A stretch of 45,226 nt of DNA from Candidatus Omnitrophota bacterium. Its GTDB lineage: Bacteria; Omnitrophota; Gorgyraeia; Zapsychrales; Fredricksoniimonadaceae. Below are positions 17,946-29,000 of the stretch, in pieces. The stretch lies in assembly GCA_015232565.1 (NCBI GenBank), contig JADFZK010000021.1, forward strand, positions 1-45,226, given 5' to 3'. The notes beneath the pieces are model-generated. The model had not been told where the DNA came from, ran no database searches, and saw only the letters and a list, made by a program, of their open reading frames with translations. Numbering within the stretch: the stretch's first letter is position 1; every line of letters starts with the position of its first letter. The translations under genes were made by a program, and so were the position numbers.

Positions 17946-18454
17946 GAGTTCTCCTTCTCTTCCAGGAAATACGTTTCTATTGTTGTGCCGTAATCCGCCA
18001 TATCACGGCTTTTATCCGCCACACTATCCGCCACTTGCGCCAGAAACAAAACCCGTTCATTTTGAGCCAGTTGTAAACGCTTGTCTTCCATCATAACACC
18101 AAATACCAGCCAGCCAGCCAGAATACCGGCCAAAGCCCCCGCCGGCACCAGGACTGGCCAGTTTAATGCAGCCAGCGCCTCACGCAAATCCTGCCACCAA
18201 CTGTGTTCGGCCCGGGCCAGCTGTTCTTCCCGCTCCTGCCGGATCCGGCTCATAACTGCCTGAGTAACCGTTACCGGCATCTTTTCCCGCGTCAGAACGT
18301 CAAAAGGCTCAAGCAAGTCTTTACGCGCGGTCAGCAAGAATTCAGCACAAGACGGACACCCGGCCAAATGAGCCGTCAACTCTGCCCCAGCCTTAGCCGG
18401 CCGCTCGTCCAGACAGTCAGTCAGAATAATATCCCGGGCTTGTTCACAATTCAT
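17942..18454 (-). CDS. Zinc-finger anti-sigma factor
   Basis: The 170-residue product has the ZAS (zf-HC2) motif H-x3-C-x2-C (His29, Cys33, Cys36) after MNCEQARDII, a linker, one membrane helix at about 99-122 (LVPAGALAGILAGWLVFGVMM), and a periplasmic tail of about 50 residues. It would hold the ECF sigma factor at the inner membrane. The gene overlaps the sigma gene by 11 bases and the Spy-like gene by 4, a strong sign of coupled synthesis. Confidence 0.92.
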   Translation of the reverse strand: MNCEQARDIILTDCLDERPAKAGAELTAHLAGCPSCAEFLLTARKDLLEPFDVLTREKMPVTVTQAVMSRIRQEREEQLARAEHSWWQDLREALAALNWPVLVPAGALAGILAGWLVFGVMMEDKRLQLAQNERVLFLAQVADSVADKSRDMADYGTTIETYFLEEKENS

Positions 18455-19013
18455 CGGCCATCACCTCTTTCTTTATGGACAACATCTTTTCCCGGGCCCG
18501 CTTAAGCCGCGAGCGTACCGAGTTAATGTCTATCCCCAGCGCACCGGCGATCTCCTCGTAAGTCAAGCCTTCTACATTACGAAGGACTATACAGGCGCGT
18601 TGTTCGGCCGTTAGTTCACCCAGCAGGCGGTCCACAACACCCTGGGCATATTCTTTTTCGGCCACCGCGGGCACCTCACCGGGCTGGGCGGTGGAATGCA
18701 AGTCTTCATTATATTCAACCGAGCGGTCCTTCATGCCAGCCACCCTCTTTATATAATTCAGCGCCGTATTGACCGTTATACGATACACCCAGGTCTTAAA
18801 ACTCGCGCGCCACTGAAACTCCTTTAACTTCCGAAAGATCAGCAGAAATACTTCCTGGGAAACTTCCTCGGCGTCTTGCCGGTTACGCACCATCCGCAGG
18901 CTTACATTGAACACAAAATCACCACAGCCCTTGAGTATGCCCTCAAACGCCTCCGTAGACCCCAGCGCCGCGCGCTTTATAAGCTCATCTTCAATATCTT
19001 GCATACCCAACAT
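18444..19013 (-). CDS. ECF RNA polymerase sigma factor (RpoE-like)
   Basis: The 189-residue product has region 2 (MVRNRQDAEEVSQEVFLLIFRKLKEF ... FKTWVYRITVNTALNYIK) and region 4 (LTAEQRACIVLRNVEGLTYEEIAGALGIDINSVRSRLKRAREKM). It lacks region 1.1 and region 3, as ECF sigmas do. It is the first gene of the anti-sigma / Spy / DUF6515 / TolC / MacA / MacB operon and probably directs its own promoter at 19027-19055. Two starts are possible, ATG at 19013 or 19004. Confidence 0.95.
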   Translation of the reverse strand: MLGMQDIEDELIKRAALGSTEAFEGILKGCGDFVFNVSLRMVRNRQDAEEVSQEVFLLIFRKLKEFQWRASFKTWVYRITVNTALNYIKRVAGMKDRSVEYNEDLHSTAQPGEVPAVAEKEYAQGVVDRLLGELTAEQRACIVLRNVEGLTYEEIAGALGIDINSVRSRLKRAREKMLSIKKEVMADEL

Positions 19014-19026
19014 CGCTCTCTATCGG

Positions 19027-19055
19027 TTAGACACATGACAAGAAGAAAAAGTTAC
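19027..19055 (-). promoter_or_regulatory. ECF-type promoter of the envelope-stress operon
   Basis: On the minus strand GTAACTT (19049-19055) and GTCTAA (19027-19032) are spaced by 16 bases. This is close to the RpoE-type pattern of an AAC -35 element and a TCT/GTCT -10 element. It ends 13 bases before the sigma ATG, giving a very short leader. The consensus is from known ECF families; autoregulation is inferred. Confidence 0.5.
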
Positions 19056-19122
19056 GCCCAAGATCATTTTAACCCGGATAATGCATTAGCGCATAAACAA
19101 CACGAACACAGCCGGGTAACCT

Positions 19123-19173
19123 CGGCTAAGATAAAACCCGAACATGTTAACACATATTGGGTTTTATCAGCCG
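19123..19173. repeat. Hairpin upstream of the ECF promoter
   Basis: A perfect 10-bp stem (19130-19139 with 19159-19168) extends to about 15 pairs with a 2-base bulge. It is one of three palindromes in the 331-base gene-free stretch 19014-19344. I see no gene in that stretch on either strand. Confidence 0.5.
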
Positions 19174-19202
19174 ACCCCTCTTCGAGGGCCAGGGCCTTCG
19201 GG

Positions 19203-19226
19203 CGGATTTTGCTATTGCAAAATCCG
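19203..19226. repeat. Perfect 10-bp hairpin with a 4-base loop
   Basis: CGGATTTTGC, loop TATT, then its exact complement. No T-run follows on either side, so it may be an extragenic palindrome or a protein-binding site rather than a terminator. Confidence 0.5.
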
Positions 19227-19229
19227 GGT

Positions 19230-19286
19230 TTAAACAAAATAACCCGAATGTTTATCCTTCTTTAAGGATTAAAACACCCGGGTTAT
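19230..19286 (-). terminator. Probable terminator after brnTA
   Basis: Nested arms (19239-19245 with 19280-19286; 19249-19253 with 19272-19276; 19254-19259 with 19264-19269) form a long hairpin. On the minus strand a T-rich stretch (ATTTTGTTTA) follows. It lies about 60 bases beyond the brnA stop. Confidence 0.55.
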
Positions 19287-19344
19287 ATATAAATAAAGAC
19301 CGCAAACCGTATATGCCGCAAATACAATATTCCACTGCTCACCA

Positions 19345-19620
19345 CTAACGCACAGTTGTCTCTTGCTTAATGCGATCGGCCAGGAAGGTTTTCAACAGCG
19401 ATTGATAAGGCACATCCCGCTTGTTGGCCAGAACGCGCAGTTTATCCAGCATGTATACCGGCAGTCTTAAAGAAATGCTCCGGCAAGTGGGCTTAAGATT
19501 GGGAAAAGTCACCCGCCGGGCTTTGGACCAGTCCACGTATTCGGTGGTGTCGTGGGTCATCCAGAAATCGGCCCATTCCTGGGTACTGTTAAACTTGGGG
19601 GTTGGTTTGAGTTTTCTCAT
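19345..19620 (-). CDS. brnA: BrnA-like antitoxin (CopG/ribbon-helix-helix)
   Basis: The 91-residue product has a basic start, a WADFWMTHDTTEY segment, then a C-terminal ribbon-helix-helix region (SISLRLPVYMLDKLRVLANKRDVPYQSLLKTFLADRI). This matches the CopG-type BrnA antitoxins paired with BrnT. The antitoxin neutralises BrnT and represses the operon. It overlaps the toxin gene by 32 bases. A palindrome in the upstream promoter is a likely binding site. Confidence 0.85.
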   Translation of the reverse strand: MRKLKPTPKFNSTQEWADFWMTHDTTEYVDWSKARRVTFPNLKPTCRSISLRLPVYMLDKLRVLANKRDVPYQSLLKTFLADRIKQETTVR

Positions 19621-19906
19621 ACACTTCCTTTTCTTTCCTGTTCATTGCCCGAGCAGAAATAATGCGAATATATAACTCTCTTATCGTAAAGGCCACCACC
19701 AAATGCCGGCCTTCTTCGATTATCCCAAAAGCCAGAAATCGCAGTTCATGTTCCGAATGCGGCTCATCATCAAAGAAAACCGGGTTGATAAAAAATACCT
19801 GCTCGGCTTCCTGCCGGGCGACCCGGTGTTTCAGCCAGCTCTTGAGGCTGTTTCCCTGGTCCCATTGAAAGCCCGTGCAACCACTCAATGCGCGCTCGAT
19901 ATCCAT
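19589..19906 (-). CDS. brnT: BrnT-like ribonuclease toxin
   Basis: The 105-residue product has the BrnT family features FQWDQGNSLKSWLKHRV near the N-terminus, FFDDEPHSE in the middle, and IRIISARAMNRKEKEVYE near the end, a form of the ISAR-x-x-x-x-E-x-x-x-Y motif. BrnT is a RelE-fold mRNase. The predicted transcription start falls at or next to the ATG, so the mRNA may be leaderless. The toxin precedes the antitoxin, as usual for BrnTA. Confidence 0.88.
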   Translation of the reverse strand: MDIERALSGCTGFQWDQGNSLKSWLKHRVARQEAEQVFFINPVFFDDEPHSEHELRFLAFGIIEEGRHLVVAFTIRELYIRIISARAMNRKEKEVYEKTQTNPQV

Positions 19907-19911
19907 TTATT

Positions 19912-19941
19912 ATGTATATCACCAGAATATACATTAGTCAA
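19912..19941 (-). promoter_or_regulatory. brnTA promoter with embedded palindrome
   Basis: On the minus strand TTGACT (19936-19941) and TATACA (19913-19918) are spaced by 17 bases. An 8-bp inverted repeat (19912-19919 with 19927-19934) covers the -10 and spacer, a natural site for BrnA repression. The -10 ends 7 bases before the ATG. Confidence 0.65.
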
Positions 19942-19949
19942 CTTCCACG

Positions 19950-19994
19950 AAAAAAGAAAAGCCCCTGCGGTCATGGGGGCATGAGCGCAGGGGC
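19950..19994 (-). terminator. Intrinsic terminator of the 3016-codon gene
   Basis: A GC-rich stem (GCCCCTGCG at 19961-19969 with 19986-19994) is followed on the minus strand by TTTTCTTTTTT (19950-19960). It lies about 55 bases past the stop. Confidence 0.85.
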
Positions 19995-20047
19995 CGGGAA
20001 GTACGCCGTGATCTTATAAAACCGTATTTATTCAGCCGCAGATCTTG

Positions 20048-23000
20048 TTACTTAACCAGCCCTATAAATGATAAAAGCTGATCTCCTGAAACCGTCTTAA
20101 CTATAACAGGCACGAAGCCATCCGCATTCATATTACCGACAGACTGTTGCAAAGGAACCGCAAACCCCTGGCCTTCACGTTGAATATTCATATTAACCAT
20201 CGCCGGATCAAGATCAATACCCCCCAGAGCATCCGCTGGTGATACAATCTGCCCCCCATCCACTGTCTTCATTGTTTCCGGGACCACAACCCTGAAATCT
20301 TTAACATGCTCCTGGTTTAACGCTTCAATAACACCCCTTAAAACACGATCCCTGTTCTGAAGCTCCAAATACGTCTTATCTTCCGCTGGCAACACCCATC
20401 CTTTTGCCGCAACAGACATAACCGCACGGATCACCGGATAGAATCCGACCGGCCCCCATCTCTCTTTGGTAAATCCATCACTAAAAGGATCCGAAGTCGC
20501 CGCCATATGCTGCGTCCTTACCAGTCCCGCTTCCATAAACCTTTCGATTTGCAGGTCATTCGCCTCAAATAATGTCCCTAAAAGGATCCTCAACGTAATC
20601 CGGTCTTGATGAATCCGCCTCGATTGCTCATAGATCTGATCCAGCGCGGGGTGAAGATTGGCATGCATTTGCGTCCGTGCCTGCACCCAACGCCTGTGCG
20701 TCATAACCCCGTCAAAAACCAGAAACGCCTCACCCGTTTTCTTATCTTCTTCAACAGAAAACCGATCGCTTCCAAAACGACCCGGATGTTGCTGTTGAAA
20801 TGCTTTTATATCTGCCCGGTACTGTTCCCGTGAAGCGCTTGCAATTTTCACTCTTCCCATAAAAGGGAACTCTCCCTGATCGGTAATACTATCACCGGTT
20901 ATAACAACAATATGCCCATGGGTCCGCGCATCTTCCAACATACCTTTCAGGAAATTCTTTTTCGATACGCCACCAAAAGATATATTCAAATACCCTGGGC
21001 CGGCACGTGACGTGAAAGAGATAGGATTCGCTTGCTGATCCTGAAAACCTCCCTGCTCACGAGCATGACGCAGAAATGTCTCAAAATGAGCATTGGTCCC
21101 GCTCCAGAAAGCCCTATTCAGCACCAAATCCTGCAAGCCGCTCACCCTGTCATCATGTTGCCGCTGCTCATCAAGCGGATCACCAGAAAGCGACGCATAC
21201 GTTCCCGAACTTTCCTTTAAATTAACAAGCAGAATAGCCGCATAAAGCTGTTCCTCTGATGTTAAGGGCTCGTGGTTATTGGCCGAGAACAATTTTCTTT
21301 CTGCGGCCGGCTTGCTTGCCATCACCAGAGAAAATCGCTCTTTCCATCTCCAGGCTTCCGGTGTCACTGCCTCCTGCCGAACATTCTTTAACATCATTGC
21401 AAACACCTGAACTACCGAAACCTGAAAAGTAAGAAGCTTTTCAGCGGCCTGCGGCGTTAACATATCCGGAAGATCTTCAGGGACCAGGTGCAATCCCGTA
21501 ATAAACTCCTGGATCTCCCGCTTTTCCCGCCCCCTGACATCCGCATCTTCACCAGCCCCTGCTAATGTTAATGGTGTTTCTTCCAGGAACAACTGCCTTA
21601 GATATGCTTTAACACTGGCCTCCCAAACAAGAATACGATTGACTTTATCTTCTGTGACACCCTTCTTCTTGATGATACTTGAAGCCGCAACCCATTGACC
21701 ATCTTCATATCGTACATTGGCAATGATCGGTCTTAAACTAATACGGTGATCGTCTCCCAGCTCCATCTGCATCAGCGCAGTACCATCATTTGCCAAAAGC
21801 CTGATCCGCTGAATGGCCATTCTCTTCATTGACCGGGGAATTTTCATGTTAAACAAAACCCGCGAAATTTGTTCGAGCACATGCCCCCATCCCTCCAAAG
21901 CAGTGGAACCCGTCAGAATATTAACTTCCGCCCCCAAAATAGCAGCATTGATAATTTCCAGGGCCCGCGAAGGCTTTAACACCCGGCCTTCCACCATAGA
22001 CACCTGCTTTAAAACACGTCCAGGCACCTCGATCGTAGCGTCTTTATCCACCAGCAAGGTGACTTTATGTTCAGACAACCGCTTTCCCTTAACATGCTGA
22101 TCCTGCAACATCAGGGCCTCGGCGATCTGGTCAAACAAAGCGGTAAACTCATAACGAAAATACGCCAATCTGACAGCATTATTAAGCGCGTCAACCTTGG
22201 GCGTATTGTTCTTGGCTTTCCTGAGCGTCCGCTGCATTGCCAGTAGCCATTCAGGATGCAACTCTTCTTTTCCAATCCCATACTTTTGCAAAACATCCTC
22301 AACCTTTAATCCCACCAGAATCTGCGAAATGATCCCCCCCAATAAAGGCGTCGGAATCCGGCCGCCGAATTCATTCTTGATTAATTTGCCCAGATCGGGC
22401 GTGACATCAAGCATTAATCGCTCAACCTCTAAAATAAGCACTCTCAATTCTTCCAGCCGCTCCTCCATGGCCACCCGCCCTGGCCCGGCGACCTTGTCTG
22501 AAACATTAAACCCCTGCATTCGCTGTTGGGCTGAAAGCTCGGTTAATCTTTGACCATACGCCCTGACCTGGGGCCGCGCCGGAGGTTGCTGACGCTGTAA
22601 CTCCGCCAATTGTTGTTCCAGAGAATTCAACTGCCCCTCATACTCCCTCTTTTGCTGACCCTTAAGCGCGCCCTCCTGAGCTTGCATTAAAGTGCCTCTC
22701 GCCTGAGCGATCAGCTCGGCGGCATGCCCCCACATTTTACGCTCGCCATAGAAACCCGCCCATGCCAGCTTGTCTTCCACAGCGACCTCGGGATCTTCTA
22801 CCTCACCCGGCGGCAACGCTGTGGTCACACTCGTCGTTTCGTATTGTTGTGCGCGGGCCAGCCGTGTGTTCAGATCGCCCGTAGTCTTATCATCAATGTA
22901 CGCGACCCTCGCCTTCACTTCCTGATATTTAACCGCTTCCAGGCCGTACTGTCTTTGCGCCCAGGTTAATGCCCACTGCAAAACCGTCTCTGTTTGGGCC

Positions 23001-26000
23001 ACAGACCATTCATATTTTTGCCCCGGCAAGGCCTCCTCTCGTCTTTCAGTAACAACCGCATTCCCCCAGCCAGCATCAGACATGTATTGATCCATCCTGT
23101 TGCGAATATCCACTGCCGTAGCCTTCAGATACTCTTCCCCGGTGCCATAGCCCAAAAACCTCCATAACATCTTCAAATTTACGATCACTGTACCTGTAGC
23201 CATCGAAACATGATCCTGCACCAACAAATGCCGGTCAAGAAACCGCGCCCTATCAGCCTCAATAGTCGTTACCTGCCCCTCCCTGGTCATCGCCAGCACG
23301 CCCCCCTGATCACCGCCCCCGGCAACATTAGCGTACTGCGCCACAGCCATCGTCCCTTTGCTCCAGATCTCATTAACAGCATCGCCAACAGCGATGTCGC
23401 TGCCGCCGATATTGGCCCGGCTCGAAGCATTCTGAATAATACCGACAGACAAGCCCTTGCCTTGCACCAAAAGAGCGGCTTTCGCCAAAGGCATACCATC
23501 CTGCAACTCTCGAGCCCCATCGGCCGAAGCCCGCATCTGTTGCAAAACTGTCGGATCCAACGCATACCCCGCTTCAACAAGATGCCGCTCTGTATAAATA
23601 TCGGACGACTCCATTAACATTGTCTGCAACGATCCCGCCGTCCCGTTGGCACTATAGACATTCAGTGGATTTAACCCGGGCCGATCGAACGGCGCCCGGG
23701 AATATTCATCGCCTTGAGAACGCCCCGTATTCGCTCTTAATAATGCGTCACCGGCCTCCCGAATGCGCCACTGATATTTGCGCATAAGCTCTGTGCGTTC
23801 AGCATCTGTCGCCGTAGCCTTTAATGCCAATTCCAGAAGGAATTCCGCTTCCGTCAACCAGGTTGGCCTCCGCAACCCCTGCTCGGTAGATGCCACATTT
23901 TCGCGCCTCACCCCCGCCTCTTTTACGGCATCTCCCAAAGCCGTATTGATCGCATCCGCAGTAAAAGCACTCATAGCCAGATGAATAAAACCTTCCCGGC
24001 GATCAGGGAACTGCCCCAGGAACCCAGCCCACCTGCGCACCAGCAATTTCAAATAAGTCGCATTGGCTTCATGACCCACATGAAAAGGCGCCACATATTT
24101 AACTGTATTTCCACCATACATCCGCCCTCCACGCCCCCCCATTGGCACCACATAGACCAGAGCCCCTTCATTAGCCGCTTCTTCCAGATGCCGCATGTTT
24201 CTGCCAAACAAGTTAAAATACGTTGTGCTCATTTCAAACAAAAAATGCCCATAGGGCAAATACTCCGGATCTGGCGACAACTGCAACATACCCAGCAACA
24301 ATTCCTGTTCCACCAGCTCATTCCTCTGATCATCAAGCCTGTTCCAGTCATCCGCAGTCTCTAATACATTCTCGGTCAATGATCTTTTTAAAGACGCGAT
24401 CTTTCTGTTCACCAATTCTATTTCAGCACGCCATTGCCGTTTAAATTCCGGCCCCATAAAGCCCGACCCGCGCACCTTACCATCGTCAATATCCCTGGCA
24501 TGCAGTGTTTCAATCCCCGTTAGTCGTTGCTGGAACGCTTTCAGTTCAGCCGAATATCCCTGTGCCAACTCGGTCGCTGGCCGGCCTTGCTGTAATTGCC
24601 GGATCATCTGGCTAACAGCCGCGGCATTTTTCCAGTCCCACAACAAATCGATCACGCCGCCAGCGATAGCAGAATATAAAACATAGCTATCGCCTGAAGA
24701 CAAACCCGCCTCTAACACCAACCCGAGGTTAGCCTGCACCCGCTCACTCACCAGTTTCCGCAACTCCGGATTAACACCTGGCGCAGTAAAACGGGAATAC
24801 TCCGAATCAAAAACCTGCGCGGCCAGGCGTTGAATCTCGGCACGCCCTATCTGTCCGCTAATGACAGCTTCCGGACTAACCAGCACACGCAGTTCATCAG
24901 ACAATGTTGAAAGAGTATCTCCCCGCATATCGGCGAATTCAGTTCGGGGATCAATATGCTGCTGAGCCTCAATGGCTATCACTTCTTCGGGCGAATGAAC
25001 CACCCGCTTATTTTGATTAACCTCCCGCAAGGCCTGCTCACGTTCACGTTGCGGGGCGATCACGTTCTGGTTATACCGCTGCATTTCTTCTGCTCCCAGC
25101 AACAATACACGCGTCCCTTCCGTTGAAATCCTCCATTGCAAGAACGCATGCGGATCTTCTTCAACCGGGCTCATCTTGCCAGTTCCGGCAATAGACGCCC
25201 GCACCTCCCGGGCTGTTTCATTAACTATATCCAATATCGTGCTCTCTTCCAGACGAGGATCAAAGAACAAAAGTACACTTCCGGTAGATCGGGCTCCGGT
25301 GATCCCGTAACTGAATCCCGCGCCACCCGCTGCAAATGCTGCGCCATATTTCTTTTTCATCTTCTCCAGCGCCCTTATCACAATAGCATTCACCGATACC
25401 GGCGCCATCTGCTCCCTCAACGGCACCGCTGCATTAGCCAGACGTCCCAGCTCAACAGTATCGCCTAAAACCAGGGCATTAAGCATCTGCACGGAGATTT
25501 GTCCCCACGCACTGATCTGATCCCGTGCGGAATTTAATATACTGTTGGCAAAAACCTGCGCCAGCGTATCTTCTGCCGCTTCCGTTAGACCGATCCTTAG
25601 TATGCGTACACCTTTTTGTAAATTAGCCCGGGCCTTGGGCGACAGCGGGACCTCATTCAATTCCGGCACCACCGCGCCTTTCGATGTCAGGAATCTTACC
25701 CCGCCAGATTGCGCCGTTTCATCCTGCGTTCCCGCCATCCCCGAAAAACCAAGGACTACATCCTGCGACGTAGAAATAGCCCGCTCCACCGACTTGTTAC
25801 CATTCATCAACAAATATTCACGAGAAAACCTGCGGACCATACCCTTCCCTACCGGCTCTTCAGGCACTGTATCCGATGCTTGAATATTGACCTCACCCGT
25901 AACGCTCCATTCATCCCCGGAGCCTTTCTCCGAAACCGGATGTGCTTGCGTGATTTTTCTCCATCTCACATAATACACCCCGGCCCCCGACAACTCTCCG

Positions 26001-29000
26001 GCAACCAGATCCACATCGATCGGCTTATCCGCGGCCTGCGTCTGCGCGGTAAACGAATACCGCACACTTCCATCCCGAAAATCCTTGTCCGCAGACACCT
26101 CAACCTGATAATCACCAACTCCATCTACCGGAATCTGCAAACGGTTCACTATCTCGTTCCCTTGACCATCAGCCGGTTTTCCCATCAACACATCGAAGGT
26201 TGTCACAACGCCCATCGCCAACATACTGCTTACCGCCAGGCCCGAGCCGGCTGTAATATCGCGCACATGTAAATTAATAACCAGGCCCTTATCCTTCCCA
26301 AAAACATGCTCCAATACCGTCCTTAACACTTCTTCTTCCCGCCCATCTTGCACGGCCCTTTTCATAATCGCCTTGGGAAAAAGCCCCATGGACACCAAAG
26401 CATCCAAAACCAACGAGGCCTTGCTCTTCTGAATAATCTCGCCCGCCCTCGTTATAAGCACATTAAAACCCAGATCTAGCGATTCGATCCTGACCAACGC
26501 CTGCTTAGCCCCGGCTTTGGGCATAGCTTTCAGGTCTACCACTTCAAAAGATACCGAACAATTGCGCCCGACAGTGCCATCTTCGCGGGTTAATTCCGCA
26601 GCCAGATTAATGACCTTATACCCTTCCGGTCTGGAGGTTGACAAGAAAGTAGAGTCCTGGATGCCGCCAGCGTTCAATTCCAGGCGTACCGGCAATTGTG
26701 TGACCACGCCATTAGCGGTAACCTGCTTGCGCGGAAACTGGGCCTGAAAAATACGTAGCATTTCATCAAGTTCTTCCGGTTTTCCCTGCCCACTAACGCT
26801 CTCCAGGCTTTTACGCATGGCCATTAATTCCGGACGACTGGCCTCGATCTGCTTCCCCACTGATTCTGACACACTCTTGAAATAATACTGCACGCTCATC
26901 GCATGATAGATCCGCGCAAGCCACGACATGGCCGTTAAGGAATGCCCCTTTAATGTATCGAAACGCCCCGAGAACAGAAATGTCCCAAAGGCCTTCTGCT
27001 CCGCTTCTTTTAAACGGGTTCCCGTCAACACGGCCTCATAAACGTCCGCCGAGATCGTTAAGCCGCCATTTTGATCAACCGAGCGGGCCGCCTTGGCCTG
27101 ATACATATATTTATTGAACAATACTTCCAGAAAAGCGGCGGCCTGCGCCTTCTTGGCATAGCTGACCTCTGGCCCTTCGTAGAATAATAAAGCCCTCAAT
27201 GCCAGGGCCATCTCATTCAAAAGCGCTGCCGAGCGCCCTTGATCCGCATTGATCCCCCAGAACAACTCTTCATCGCTCAACCCCAGGTCATAAACAATAT
27301 TCTCAACCGCGATCGCCCCGATCGTGGACTTTTGCTGAATAACGTTAAGATGCCGTTGATACGCATCCGCATACGCCTGCCGCACGTCTTTAATTAGCTC
27401 CAGCGTACTGAGATATTCCGCCCCCATGCCTTCTCTCAACGCCTCGGCATTACTCATAAAATTCGGAAAGACATCATTCGCCAAAGCATACTCCGAACCT
27501 CTTACCGTTTCAGAATAGCGATGCTTCATTAAAGTCTGCATCTCCATAACTTTCTTTAAAGCCAACAACGCCACCACATAATTCCTGGCATAGACCTGAT
27601 CTCTTCCTCTGGAAGAATTGGTAATGGCCAATGCGTCTTGCCCGATATCATACATTTCGCGAACAACGACCATCCGTTTAAGCTCGGCGTCACGTTGATT
27701 CTTCCTGATCACAGTCTCGTCATCCGTAATTTTTCCTGTTTGACGATCAACCGATGCTGTTGCGAATCCTGCCAGCGCCTCTTCATACGACTTCTGGATT
27801 TCCTGGAATTTCTCTCCCAATGAGATCTGCCGGCCGTTCCTGTCAATATGCACAAGCTGCAGATGGCCTTCTTTAAGGATATCCTGCACCAGATCAACAC
27901 GCGCCGCGGAATCGCTTCCTTGCGACACCGTCGTTGCATCCCATGTTACAATCTTCGTCCTGCGCGCGATCCTGCCCGCCTCCGACCCAACAATGGCCAG
28001 ATCGGTTTCCGGCCTGAAGGCCTTCCTGACACAATTAAGCCCACCGGAGAAATACTTTCTGGGAACAACAACCTGGGAAACGGGGTCAACTTCTTCCTTA
28101 ATGTAATTGTAGATCCCCTTCTTGAACGCTTCCAAATACCGATCATATATCCTTTGATTTATGCTCTTGTCTTCATTATCAACACCCCTGGTCTTGGCCT
28201 GATCCACGTATACGCGCCCAAACACACTTTCTTTCAGCGTGCGTTTGTACCATGTCGCCAACAGCATTGAATGATAGATCTGCCGAAGCTCCTCGAAAGT
28301 CTTCCCCTCGTTAACTTCTTTTTCAATTTCAGGGATCAATACCTCCCGCACAACAGCCAGCGAAACCCCGGAAATAATTTCTTGCCGCTGCGCATCCGCA
28401 GAACCCGGCTCATCCGGTTTGTTTTTACTGACTGCCAGATAATCCTCATCCAACATAACTTTAAAATGACTATCAACAATAAAAACACCTTTCTTATGCT
28501 CATAAATGGACGCTTCGGCCGGAACAATCCATATCTTGTTAAAGGTGTTAATCGGGATATCCGTTGTGCCAAATCTCTCTTGCGCCCGGGCGTACACCCT
28601 TTTCCAGAATTCCCCACCCGTAGCACCATCAGGGAACATCAAAGAAGACATCAGTTGCTTTAAAAGATAGTCTTGAGCCAATAAATCACGGCCCATTTCC
28701 GTATCGCCAAACACTTTGGGAATGATCCGGTCTTTTTCATACGGCGATAAATTAACCCACATCTGATCTTCCGGCACTGTAAGCGCCGCCAGGAAATACT
28801 TGATCACCCGCTTAGCCTCGTTATTAAAGGCCTCGCCCTCAAGCCTGGTGTCTCCCGTGTCTGTGATGAAATCAAATCTAAACGGATTATCCGCATGAAT
28901 ATTCATGCCTTTGATCACTAACGGCGCGAATCCGTCTGTCGTGGATAGCATTGCAGTAGGCGCTGGCAGATTCAGGACTGAACCCGCGGATTGAGCATAA

